From NCBI GenBank assembly GCA_017883605.1, contig JADGNH010000133.1, positions 1 through 5,104 of the forward strand: DNA of 5,104 nt, read 5' to 3'. Of this stretch, positions 1-5,104 are shown piece after piece; the stretch's first letter is position 1; each line of letters opens with the position of its first letter. The translations under genes and the position numbers were made by a program. This DNA comes from Methanobacteriaceae archaeon. Its GTDB lineage: Archaea > Methanobacteriota > Methanobacteria > Methanobacteriales > Methanobacteriaceae. Below the pieces are notes generated by a model. The model was not told where the DNA came from, ran no database searches, and was given only the letters and a program-made list of their open reading frames with translations.

Positions 1-8
1 GGGATAAT

Positions 9-15
9 GAGGTAG
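9..15 (+). promoter_or_regulatory. Ribosome binding site of the DUF763 gene
   Basis: GAGGTAG lies five bases before the ATG at 21 and matches the core of the archaeal anti-Shine-Dalgarno complement (GGAGGTGAT). An in-frame-looking ATG at 7 is followed at once by a stop (ATG AGG TAG), so the ATG at 21 is the sensible start. The promoter itself lies outside the window. Confidence 0.7.
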
Positions 16-20
16 TAAAG

Positions 21-1145
21 ATGCAGTCTAGAAGAGGGGTGGCTAATCTTCCCCTGCACGGTGGACATGCCCCTAAATGGTTATTTCACAGGATGGTAAA
101 GTTGACCAAAGGCATTGTAGAGGTTATGCTCTATGAGTACGGTTCAGAAGAGTTTTTGAGGCGTATTTCAGATCCATACTGGTTTCAGGCCCTATCCTGT
201 GTCATTGGATTTGATTGGCATTCCTCTGGAACCACCACCACGACCTGTGGGGCTCTGAAGATGGCCCTAAACCCGGAGAAACATGGGATAATGGTTGCAG
301 GAGGCAAAGGCCGTGCTTCTAGGAAGACACCCTCAGACATTGAGAATGCAGGGGAGATTTTTTCACTATCCACCAGTAAAATTGAGGATATGATCTATTC
401 CAGTAAAATATCGGCTAAAATAGATAACTCCTGCATCCAGGACGGTTACCAACTCTATCATCATTCATTTATATTAACCGAGAATGGAGAATGGGCCATT
501 GTCCAGCAGGGGATGAATGAAGAGAACCGCTACGCCAGGAGGTATCACTGGCTTTCTGAAAATGTGGCGGATTTTATGGAAGAACCCCACCAGGGAATCT
601 GCTGTGACAAAACAGAATCCAAAACACTGGATATGACGGCACAGGAGAGCAGTGACACGCGGAAGGTCAGTGTGGATCTCCTCTGCGACAATCCTGATCA
701 TCTGAAGAAATATTTTAAAGAGAAAACTCCGTTAGTTGATAAATCCCAGACACACCTGGAGAATTACTTCAATGAATTTAAAATGCCCAGACATCATCCA
801 GTTCTGGATATGGACATGAGTGACAGAGAATTTGAGGTTTTAAAGCGGGCCTGGGAGCTGCAGCCTGAGAACTATGAGGAACTGGTCTCATTGGAGGGAA
901 TGGGTCCTAAAAAGATCAGGGCGCTGGCACTGATATCTGACCTGGTTTATGGTTCAGAGCCGAGCTGGAAGGACCCGGTAAAGTACAGCTTCACCCATGG
1001 TGGAAAAGACGGATTTCCTTATCCCGTTGACCGCGAAGTCTACGATCATTCCATCCATACCCTGCGAGAGGCTCTGAAACAGGCTAAACTGGAAACAAAA
1101 GATAAATATAATTCCATCAAAAGGTTAGAAAGCCTTATTAACTAA
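21..1145 (+). CDS. DUF763 domain-containing protein
   Basis: This is a complete 374-residue protein of the DUF763 family (Pfam PF05559), found in archaea and some bacteria and without an established function. The family pattern is visible throughout. The N-terminus reads RGVANLPLHGGHAPKW (residues 5-20). FDWHSSG (64-70) leads into a threonine run and CGALK, followed by GGKGRASRK (94-102), YHHSF (146-150), VQQGMN (161-166) and ARRYHWL (172-178). The C-terminal part has LEGMGPKKIRALAL (about 291-304), which resembles a helix-hairpin-helix DNA-binding motif, and then HGGKDGFPYPVDR (326-338). No signal peptide or membrane segment is seen, so it is probably cytoplasmic. Family membership is near certain. 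A role on DNA or RNA is inferred only from the hairpin-like motif. The start is set by the conserved N-terminus and a good ribosome site. The last codons lie inside a tandem duplication. Confidence 0.93.
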   Translation: MQSRRGVANLPLHGGHAPKWLFHRMVKLTKGIVEVMLYEYGSEEFLRRISDPYWFQALSCVIGFDWHSSGTTTTTCGALKMALNPEKHGIMVAGGKGRASRKTPSDIENAGEIFSLSTSKIEDMIYSSKISAKIDNSCIQDGYQLYHHSFILTENGEWAIVQQGMNEENRYARRYHWLSENVADFMEEPHQGICCDKTESKTLDMTAQESSDTRKVSVDLLCDNPDHLKKYFKEKTPLVDKSQTHLENYFNEFKMPRHHPVLDMDMSDREFEVLKRAWELQPENYEELVSLEGMGPKKIRALALISDLVYGSEPSWKDPVKYSFTHGGKDGFPYPVDREVYDHSIHTLREALKQAKLETKDKYNSIKRLESLIN

Positions 1146-1175
1146 AAAAAGGTTAGAAAGCCTTATTTAACTAAA
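1119..1175 (+). repeat. 28-bp tandem duplication across the DUF763 stop codon
   Basis: Two adjacent copies, at 1119-1146 and 1147-1175, share the core AAAAGGTTAGAAAGCCTTAT and the following AACTAAA. They differ by one inserted T in the second copy. The first copy encodes the protein's last residues (KRLESLIN) and the stop. The second copy is in the spacer and would be translated only on readthrough. It looks like a recent slippage or unequal-exchange event, flanked by A runs. The extra T in copy two creates TTATTTAA, which could act as a TATA element for the gene at 1211. Confidence 0.9.
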
Positions 1176-1203
1176 AATCTTTATAATGAGTTATATGGGG
1201 GGG
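1163..1203 (+). promoter_or_regulatory. Possible promoter and poly-G ribosome site for the 1211 gene
   Basis: The strongest ribosome-site candidate is a run of seven G at 1197-1203, seven bases before the ATG at 1211. TTATTTAA (1163-1170) is placed so that transcription would begin near 1192 and leave this site in the leader. A second TATA-like word, TTTATAAT (1180-1187), would start transcription almost at the ATG and exclude the G run. The pure-G site is unusual compared with the GAGGT and GTGAT types elsewhere in the window. Confidence 0.4.
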
Positions 1204-1210
1204 TTAATTT

Positions 1211-1729
1211 ATGAATAAAGAAACAGAAAGAACTCATATAATAAAAAGCTTAACCGAATATAAGATATTCCTGAAGAATGGTGAAAAAAACCGGTTAAAA
1301 AAACTATTTAAATATTACCATGAGGAAAATGTCCGCGATGAAAACAGCAATTCGGACCAATCAAACGGCCATTATAAAATTAAAGAAGAATTGAAGGATA
1401 TAAAATATATAAGCTACGATAACCCCTACGAAGCTTACCTGATAACACAGATAAAGATAGGAAAAGCCCTACCCCCAATATTAGATGAACATATAACTCG
1501 CCTGGAGGAAGGGGAAGACCTGGGTTGGGTTATAAAATCTCTTGAATATGGGATTTACCGGGTTAAAAAGAATGTTTATACGGATATAAACGAGTGGGAA
1601 GCTATTCTAAAATATATACCAGAAGACCGCTTATTTGAAATCAAAGAAAACCCCAAAGGACCTGGTGATCTTATTATAAAAGAACTTTCCTGGATAAAAG
1701 AATATGAAGAAAGGCTACAGGGATGTTGA
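1211..1729 (+). CDS. Hypothetical protein, Lys/Glu/Ile-rich, 172 residues
   Basis: I do not recognise this protein. It is hydrophilic and mostly helical in appearance, with no signal peptide, membrane segment, cysteine cluster or clear catalytic motif. The N-terminal third is strongly basic (NRLKKLFKYYHEE, about residues 27-39). A polar linker of Asn, Ser and Asp follows (about 43-52). The C-terminal part is acidic and carries aromatic residues (DNPYEAYLITQIKIG, about 70-84; EDLGWVIKSLEYGIYRVKKN, about 101-120). Codon use favours ATA and AGA, and a sampled line is about one-third G+C, lower than the DUF763 gene on its left (about 50% in a sampled line). It sits 65 bp after that gene on the same strand, so co-transcription is possible but not shown. 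It is taken as real because of its length, the single sensible ATG and the ribosome site. It may be lineage-restricted. Confidence 0.75.
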   Translation: MNKETERTHIIKSLTEYKIFLKNGEKNRLKKLFKYYHEENVRDENSNSDQSNGHYKIKEELKDIKYISYDNPYEAYLITQIKIGKALPPILDEHITRLEEGEDLGWVIKSLEYGIYRVKKNVYTDINEWEAILKYIPEDRLFEIKENPKGPGDLIIKELSWIKEYEERLQGC

Positions 1730-1984
1730 AGTTCAAATGAGGTAATTAATCGTATTTTTCTATAATATCATGTTTTTCCATTTATTAATTCAGATTCTTA
1801 ATTTTCCACAATCCAATTCCACTCCATTTTTTTTATTATGAGTAATTTTCATCATGTTAATTTAACTTTTTTTAACAGTTTTATGGGGATAAATCTCTTA
1901 AAATGCAAAAATTAGTTATATAATTAGATATATACGATATAATTTCTTAAACTTCAAAAAAAAATGATAATGGTATAAAGTTCG
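1730..1984. other. A+T-rich spacer between the hypothetical and PrsW-like genes
   Basis: This stretch holds no convincing gene: short reading frames here are under 25 codons or are shadows. T runs at 1827-1834 and about 1867-1873 could end transcription of the upstream gene on the + strand in the archaeal manner, but neither follows a strong hairpin. The far end runs into the promoter of the next gene. Confidence 0.5.
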
Positions 1985-1996
1985 TTTTATATAATA
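1985..1996 (+). promoter_or_regulatory. TATA box of the PrsW-like gene
   Basis: TTTTATATAATA is a strong archaeal TATA match. Transcription would be expected to start about 25 bases downstream, near 2013-2017. That is after the GTG at 2010 and just before the ATG at 2019, so this promoter favours the ATG and a leaderless or nearly leaderless message. Confidence 0.6.
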
Positions 1997-2018
1997 AAGA
2001 TCGTTCAAAGTGAAAATC

Positions 2019-2597
2019 ATGGTTGTTTCATCAGATGATGCGGTTTTAATTAAAGCCCACAAGTTGAGATGGAGGGAAAAAATTTTCTTCCTGATCTCTG
2101 GGATTATAGTCAGCATTCCCGTAACCCTCTTTTTCGGGGCTCTTGGCAAAAGTTTTTACTCTTTCCTTCCCCTGATTTACTCCCAGGTCATATCAGTGAT
2201 TATTCTAACCCCTTTTATAGAGGAGTTCGCTAAGGCTTACCCACTCTTCTACCGTTATTCAGTTAGTGAAAGGTCTTTATTTATTCTAGGGCTGCTGGTA
2301 GGATTGGGATTCGGCATAACCGAATTCATGGTATATGTATTCGGCTATGGGGCACCAGTATATGCCAGATTGTTCGGACTATTTTTCCACGCAGCTAGCA
2401 CCTCCCTGGTGGCCTACGGTATCGCCAAAAACAGGCCAATCATGTTCTATCTTGTAGCAGTTTTCTTACACTTCTCCTATAACCTGGCTGCCCTAAAAGA
2501 GGGAGCAATAGGGGTAATAATCATCAGTTTATTCGCTTACATTTTATCAGGATTAGCTTACCAGAGGACTACGGAGAAGTGCCTGGAGCCGAAATAA
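2019..2597 (+). CDS. PrsW-family putative intramembrane metalloprotease
   Basis: This is a polytopic membrane protein with about six helices. It carries the PrsW-family motifs (Pfam PF13367; related to CAAX/ABI-type proteases): EEFAK (residues 68-72) at the end of the second helix, GLGFGITE (95-102) in the third, FFHAAS (122-127) in the fourth, and FLHFSYN (149-155) in the fifth. The paired Glu, the later Glu102 and His124 and His151 are the expected metal-binding and catalytic positions. In Bacillus, PrsW cleaves the anti-sigma factor RsiW. Archaea lack that pathway, so the substrate here is unknown. At 192 residues it is close to the minimal core. A GTG at 2010 in the same frame would add three residues. 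The ATG at 2019 is preferred for its TATA spacing and for GTGA five bases upstream. No partner gene is adjacent. Family assignment is fairly sure; activity is inferred. Confidence 0.85.
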   Translation: MVVSSDDAVLIKAHKLRWREKIFFLISGIIVSIPVTLFFGALGKSFYSFLPLIYSQVISVIILTPFIEEFAKAYPLFYRYSVSERSLFILGLLVGLGFGITEFMVYVFGYGAPVYARLFGLFFHAASTSLVAYGIAKNRPIMFYLVAVFLHFSYNLAALKEGAIGVIIISLFAYILSGLAYQRTTEKCLEPK

Positions 2598-2608
2598 AGA
2601 GTTATAAA

Positions 2609-2660
2609 GCGATAAATAGAGAGAATATAAGCAATGAATAGAGAAAGTATAAAGCAATAA
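2609..2660. repeat. Imperfect 22-bp tandem repeat in the convergent spacer
   Basis: Two 22-base units at 2609-2630 and 2631-2652 match at 18 of 22 positions. Both contain AATAGAGA and end in TATAA. A partial third unit, GCAATAA, follows at 2654-2660. The repeat fills most of the 66-bp gap between the PrsW-like gene (+) and the AlkZ-like gene (-). On the - strand it is pyrimidine-rich with short T clusters, so it may help end transcription of the AlkZ-like gene. That role is inference. Confidence 0.75.
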
Positions 2661-2663
2661 TGG

Positions 2664-3734
2664 TTATTTTAAAAGCACAGACATGTCCAGAAATTCACCG
2701 TAGCGAAGTGCGGCTGTGGATAAGGCCTGATTTTCTGCGGTTTTAGGGGTGGTAAAAAGTTTTGTGGTAATGACCACCGCACCTTTTTTGAACACCCTCT
2801 TCCAGGTGCCTACTATCCGACCATCTAGGGCGATGGTAGGGCTGAAACGGTTGCCCAGGTTGATATTTTTAGCCTGCAGCGCATTGAATGAGGCGCTACG
2901 ATCTCTGTAGCCAAGCAAATACTCATCAAAGCTGGGTAGGAGATGAGCCCTTGGTGGGCTGTCTGGCACGTTGAGCACGGATTGAGACCGCCAGTAGGTT
3001 TGATTGGCCACTGTTTCCGGGATCAGCTGTGATTGAACTGTTTCTAAGCCTGCCTGTGCATCCACCACCAGAAGCCCTGACCACCATACAAAATCCTGTA
3101 GGGTGGCTGGTCCATGGCTTTTGAAGTATCTTTTAGCCAGCTCTGCCAATGCTTCTCCACGCCCCATGGCATTGGTTTTGGGCAGAGGTTCAGGGAAGGA
3201 CCTGTAGATTGGAATGTTGCGGCGTGCAACACCCTGGCAAATAAGACCATCAAGGGAAGCCCTCTGCAACATATATGCTGCGCGCTGTCCCTCAGTGGAG
3301 ATGCTGTTTTTTTCAAGAATAGCCAGTAATTCTCTACGATTTAACTCTTTCCCATCTTGCACTGCATTTTTTAATACATTATTGCTGTGGGCAAGTGTTT
3401 GCTCATCCAGTTCCAGTTCCCGGTAGCGCCGCGCATTACTGGCAATGACACGGGGTGCCAAAAGATCTATTAACCAGTGGATATCCGATGCGGCAACAAA
3501 ATGCAGGGTACCGCGCATGGCCCAGGTTCGGATAATGGTTTTATCGGCAATGGCTTGTTCGATACTGGTATCGGTACTTTCTGGCAGGCGAAGACCGATG
3601 GACCATTTTCCACCAGCATAGTCCTGGGCCTGCACCGCCCCCAGCCATTCTACTACCTCACCTGGCTTTTTAAATCTTGATTGCTCAAGCTGCTGATTTT
3701 GAAGTCGGTAAATAGCGATTTCTGAGAGGTTCAT
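2664..3734 (-). CDS. Winged-helix (HTH_42) AlkZ-like DNA glycosylase family protein
   Basis: This 356-residue protein belongs to the HTH_42 winged-helix family (Pfam PF06224). The family includes Streptomyces AlkZ, which removes azinomycin crosslinks, and E. coli YcaQ (AlkX). Family blocks in order are WLGAVQAQDYAGGKWSIGLR (residues 30-49), TWAMRGTLHFV (about 70-80), a middle region with PATLQDFVWWSGL, then LLPSFDEYLLGYRDRS and DGRIVGTWKR near the C-terminus. The motif Q35-A-Q37 matches the catalytic Q-x-Q of AlkZ rather than the Q-x-D of YcaQ. Base excision of alkylated or crosslinked DNA is therefore plausible but not proven, since many family members are uncharacterised. Length is normal and no frame break is seen. 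Two sampled lines are 50 and 58% G+C, the highest in the window, and the family is mainly bacterial, so acquisition by transfer is possible. It is transcribed toward the PrsW-like gene, and no toxin or biosynthesis gene is nearby. Confidence 0.88.
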   Translation of the reverse strand: MNLSEIAIYRLQNQQLEQSRFKKPGEVVEWLGAVQAQDYAGGKWSIGLRLPESTDTSIEQAIADKTIIRTWAMRGTLHFVAASDIHWLIDLLAPRVIASNARRYRELELDEQTLAHSNNVLKNAVQDGKELNRRELLAILEKNSISTEGQRAAYMLQRASLDGLICQGVARRNIPIYRSFPEPLPKTNAMGRGEALAELAKRYFKSHGPATLQDFVWWSGLLVVDAQAGLETVQSQLIPETVANQTYWRSQSVLNVPDSPPRAHLLPSFDEYLLGYRDRSASFNALQAKNINLGNRFSPTIALDGRIVGTWKRVFKKGAVVITTKLFTTPKTAENQALSTAALRYGEFLDMSVLLK

Positions 3735-3742
3735 ATATACAA

Positions 3743-3773
3743 CTCTTACCTTCGTTGGGGAATTGATTTTATA
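3743..3773 (-). promoter_or_regulatory. Promoter region of the AlkZ-like gene
   Basis: On the - strand TATAAAAT occupies 3773 to 3766, which predicts a start near 3744, about ten bases before the ATG at 3734. An AAGGT ribosome-like word at 3752-3748 would then lie at or just before the transcript start, so a short leader without a true ribosome site is likely. A copy of the ACGAAG element found farther upstream overlaps this same place (3750-3755), where a bound protein could block initiation. Confidence 0.5.
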
Positions 3774-3880
3774 CTACATAAAACTTGTTCTGACTAATAT
3801 TAAAATTTTTTCAGATGAAAATATGAGAGAATAACAGAATAAACCAAAAGCATTTTGGAGAAGTTGATTATTTTTTCGAG

Positions 3881-3967
3881 GTTCAGGATTAACAAAAACT
3901 GGCAGAACTGAACTTCGTTAAATCAAGCTTAAACGAAGTTGGTTCAGATCGATCTACATTTTTTTTT
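3881..3967. repeat. Nested inverted repeats upstream of the AlkZ-like gene
   Basis: AACTTCGTT (3911-3919) and AACGAAGTT (3932-3940) form a perfect nine-base inverted repeat with a 12-base loop. GTTCAG occurs at 3881-3886 and 3942-3947, with its complement CTGAAC at 3908-3913, so two mutually exclusive pairings are possible. A ten-base palindrome, AGATCGATCT (3946-3955), and nine T (3959-3967) follow on the + strand. No + strand gene uses them, so an operator pair for the AlkZ-like gene or a terminator-like fold are the main options. Confidence 0.55.
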
Positions 3968-3989
3968 AAACAGAATTTAAAATGAAATA

Positions 3990-4013
3990 TAAATTTTTAA
4001 AAGTACCACTTTT
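3990..4013 (-). terminator. Likely terminator of the universal stress gene
   Basis: AAAAGT (3999-4004) and ACTTTT (4008-4013) form a six-base stem with a three-base loop that touches the stop codon of the gene on the - strand. A T-rich tail, TTTTAAAAATTTATATTT, follows in the direction of transcription. The T-rich tail alone would fit archaeal termination; the weak stem may be incidental. Confidence 0.5.
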
Positions 4014-4459
4014 CAAGGCACCACCAGAACCGGGCATTTTGCTTCTCTCAGCACCCTTTCGGTTACGCTCCCCAGTAGATACCGCTCCAGGCCGTGCCTG
4101 CCAGAGGCCCCCATAACCACCAGATCAACGTCTTCTTCTTTTATAGTTTCAAGTATTGCATCATATGGTTTGCCTTCTTTAATTTTGGTGGTTAGATTAA
4201 CGTTTTTACATGTGCCTTTACATTGATTCTCCTCTAGATCTTCTTTGAAGTCTTCAACAGCTTTTTGGCCTTCTTCCCTCAATTCATTGTAAAGTTCTCT
4301 CCTGAAATTGGGTAGTGCTGGCATTTTTGGGTAATACATATCAACGACATTCAAAACAATGATATCCGAACTACCCAACTCTGCGATCCAGAGGGCATGT
4401 TTACCTGCCCTTTTTGCATTTTCTGAACCATCTGTAGGCAGTAAAATTTTTTGGTACAT
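4013..4459 (-). CDS. Universal stress protein, UspA family, ATP-binding type
   Basis: This is a complete single-domain Usp protein of 148 residues, the usual length. The N-terminal strand MYQKILLPTDGSENA carries the conserved Asp10. The C-terminal signature G117-A-S-G120, nine residues, then G130-S131 is the G-2X-G-9X-G(S/T) nucleotide-binding motif of the ATP-binding subgroup (MJ0577 type). Val/Leu-rich strands surround it (DLVVMGASG and CPVLVVP). Such proteins are cytoplasmic dimers that bind ATP and are linked to stress survival, but the target of this one cannot be told. Two cysteines (Cys80, Cys84) sit in the variable loop (ENQCKGTCKN), which is uncommon and could be redox-sensitive or metal-binding. 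It is divergent from the gene at 4983 and 278 bp upstream of the AlkZ-like gene, with its own promoter and terminator-like signals. Confidence 0.94.
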   Translation of the reverse strand: MYQKILLPTDGSENAKRAGKHALWIAELGSSDIIVLNVVDMYYPKMPALPNFRRELYNELREEGQKAVEDFKEDLEENQCKGTCKNVNLTTKIKEGKPYDAILETIKEEDVDLVVMGASGRHGLERYLLGSVTERVLREAKCPVLVVP

Positions 4460-4480
4460 ATTATTTTTTTATGTTTTAAC

Positions 4481-4490
4481 TAATATTTAA
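4481..4490 (-). promoter_or_regulatory. TATA box of the universal stress gene
   Basis: TTAAATATTA on the - strand is centred about 27 bases before the ATG at 4459. Transcription should therefore start at or next to the start codon. The intervening bases are almost all A and T with no Shine-Dalgarno word, which supports a leaderless message. Confidence 0.5.
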
Positions 4491-4878
4491 TTAATTTGAA
4501 TTTTAAAATAAATTGGTAAATCTTCAAAATATCTGCATTTTAACCGTAACATGTATAGGGGATACCTTCTTTTCGGGTATAAAAAGTATTTTACAGATCT
4601 GAATAAGAAAGTTTTATTAGATTCATATGAACACCTAACTCTTAGAAATTAGTATTCAAAATTTTTTATGGGAGTGTTAAATTTTTTATTTATACTGATC
4701 TGCTTTTTTTTGGGGTATTAACTGTTAAAATTTTTGATCTCAGAGACTGATAATATTTATGAAAACGAGCTAAATTATCATTTAACTTCAAATACAGAAT
4801 AAAAAAATCTAATTTTTATTATAAAATCCATGATAGACTAAAAAGACATGTTTTTTGTATATATGTTATATTAAAGAT

Positions 4879-4894
4879 TTTTAAGCCCTTAAAA
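4879..4894. repeat. Perfect palindrome upstream of the 4983 gene
   Basis: TTTTAAGCCCTTAAAA reads as TTTTAAG and CTTAAAA around a central CC. It lies about 30 bp before the TATA box of the gene at 4983. That position would suit a dimeric regulator acting on this promoter. The arms are mostly A and T, so chance is not ruled out. Confidence 0.45.
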
Positions 4895-4924
4895 GGAAAA
4901 TTCAATTTCAGTGCTAGTGTAAAC

Positions 4925-4935
4925 TTTATATATAA
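4925..4935 (+). promoter_or_regulatory. TATA box of the gene at 4983
   Basis: TTTATATATAA is close to the methanogen TATA consensus. The expected transcription start is near 4955, which leaves a leader of about 28 bases that contains the ribosome site. It is one of the clearest promoters in the window. Confidence 0.65.
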
Positions 4936-4968
4936 CTTTTGTTAATAATATTTAATTGACTCAAATAT

Positions 4969-4980
4969 GAGGCTGTGATA
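4969..4980 (+). promoter_or_regulatory. Ribosome binding site of the gene at 4983
   Basis: GAGG at 4969-4972 and GTGAT at 4975-4979 are both pieces of the archaeal GGAGGTGAT consensus, here split by two bases (CT). GAGG has the better spacing (ten bases); GTGAT is three bases from the ATG. Together with the TATA box they support a real gene start at 4983. Confidence 0.6.
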
Positions 4981-4982
4981 AA

Positions 4983-5104
4983 ATGAAAAGAAGAAGTAGA
5001 AGAACAAAGACTATTTTAGATAGGAAAGGTTTAATTGAGAAGATGCTGGAAGACACGTCAAAAACAATTGATAATATAAAATATGACATTGAAAAATCAA
5101 TTGT
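4983..5104 (+). CDS. Partial hypothetical protein with a basic N-terminus, cut by the window end
   Basis: Forty complete codons are open to the window end without a stop. The predicted product begins MKRRSRRTKTILDRKG, with nine Arg or Lys in the first 16 residues. It continues as a charged, probably helical stretch with regularly spaced Ile, Leu and Met (LIEKMLEDTSKTIDNI). No hydrophobic signal segment follows the basic cluster in the visible part, so it does not look like a secretion signal. A nucleic-acid-binding or coiled-coil protein is possible, but the fragment is too short to assign. The gene is well supported as real by a strong TATA box, a plausible leader and a ribosome site. It is divergent from the universal stress gene across 523 bp. 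Confidence 0.65.
   Translation, partial: MKRRSRRTKTILDRKGLIEKMLEDTSKTIDNIKYDIEKSI

Larger units (their letters stand above)
4460..4982. other. 523-bp A+T-rich divergent spacer
   Basis: This is the largest gap in the window. It holds the promoters of the universal stress gene (left end, -) and of the gene at 4983 (right end, +). Between them are a small inverted repeat (ATACC 4562-4566 with GGTAT 4576-4580) next to a TATA-like word, and an A/T-only inverted repeat (AATAAAAA 4798-4805 with TTTTTATT 4813-4820). Two tiny frames are present: 33 codons at 4551-4652 and 17 hydrophobic codons at 4668-4721. Neither has a ribosome site. I see no tRNA, rRNA or CRISPR repeat. A small RNA cannot be excluded. 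Confidence 0.6.

Noticed and set aside
185..701. Two minus-strand open frames (185-373 and 474-701)
   Set aside because: Both lie wholly inside the DUF763 gene, which has clear family motifs. They have no promoter or ribosome site and no recognisable content.
1916..2149. Minus-strand open frame of 77 codons
   Set aside because: It covers the promoter and first 131 bases of the PrsW-like gene. Its hydrophobic part is the antisense of A+T-rich spacer and of a membrane segment.
3044..3680. Several short frames inside the AlkZ-like gene (3044-3316 -, 3114-3329 +, 3214-3426 +, 3477-3680 +)
   Set aside because: They are shadows of a long gene with strong family motifs and have no supporting start signals.
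3908..3967. Hairpin plus nine-T run on the + strand read as an intrinsic terminator
   Set aside because: No + strand gene lies upstream within reach, since the nearest + gene ends at 2597 and the AlkZ-like gene between is on the other strand. I kept it only as a repeat and possible operator.
4551..4652. Possible 33-residue small protein beginning MYRGYLLFGYKK
   Set aside because: No ribosome site precedes the ATG, TATA spacing is poor, and a frame of this size can occur by chance. Ribosome profiling could overturn this.
4668..4721. 17-residue hydrophobic peptide (MGVLNFLFILICFFLGY), toxin-like in appearance
   Set aside because: T-rich DNA gives Phe and Leu runs by chance. There is no ribosome site and no paired antisense RNA signal that I can see.
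1..5104. CRISPR array, tRNA, rRNA, insertion sequence or phage integration site
   Set aside because: No regularly spaced repeats with unique spacers, no cloverleaf or rRNA core sequence, no transposase or integrase motifs, and no terminal repeats with target duplications were seen by eye.

Overview
The window looks like part of a methanogenic archaeal chromosome, most probably from Methanobacteriales (Methanobacterium-like). This is inference from style, not from a marker gene. The spacers are very A+T-rich and carry archaeal TATA boxes at the right distance from start codons. Ribosome sites are of the GAGGT/GTGAT type, and some genes look leaderless. The gene content fits as well: a DUF763 protein, a small single-domain universal stress protein and an archaeal PrsW-like membrane protein.

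Layout, left to right. A DUF763 protein (21-1145, +) has a conserved core and a helix-hairpin-helix-like C-terminal segment. Its last codons are tandemly duplicated into the spacer. Next is an unrecognised Lys/Ile-rich 172-residue protein (1211-1729, +) preceded by a seven-G ribosome site. After an A+T-rich spacer comes a six-helix PrsW-family putative intramembrane protease (2019 or 2010 to 2597, +). A 66-bp convergent spacer with a 22-bp tandem repeat separates it from an HTH_42/AlkZ-like winged-helix DNA glycosylase homologue (2664-3734, -) that keeps a Q-x-Q catalytic motif. A 278-bp spacer with inverted CTTCGTT elements follows, then a universal stress protein (4013-4459, -). The last 645 bases are a 523-bp A+T-rich spacer and the first 40 codons of a basic protein (4983 onward, +) cut by the window end.

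The genes do not form one obvious operon. Most have their own promoter-like signals, strands alternate, and gaps are 65-523 bp. A loose common theme is possible: a DNA-repair-type glycosylase, a stress protein and a membrane protease could all belong to stress handling, but the sequence shows no direct link. I see no CRISPR array, tRNA, rRNA, transposase or complete mobile element. I did not find a convincing new multi-gene system. The items most worth following are the AlkZ-like protein with its upstream repeats, the orphan gene at 1211-1729, and the truncated gene at the right edge with its large upstream region.
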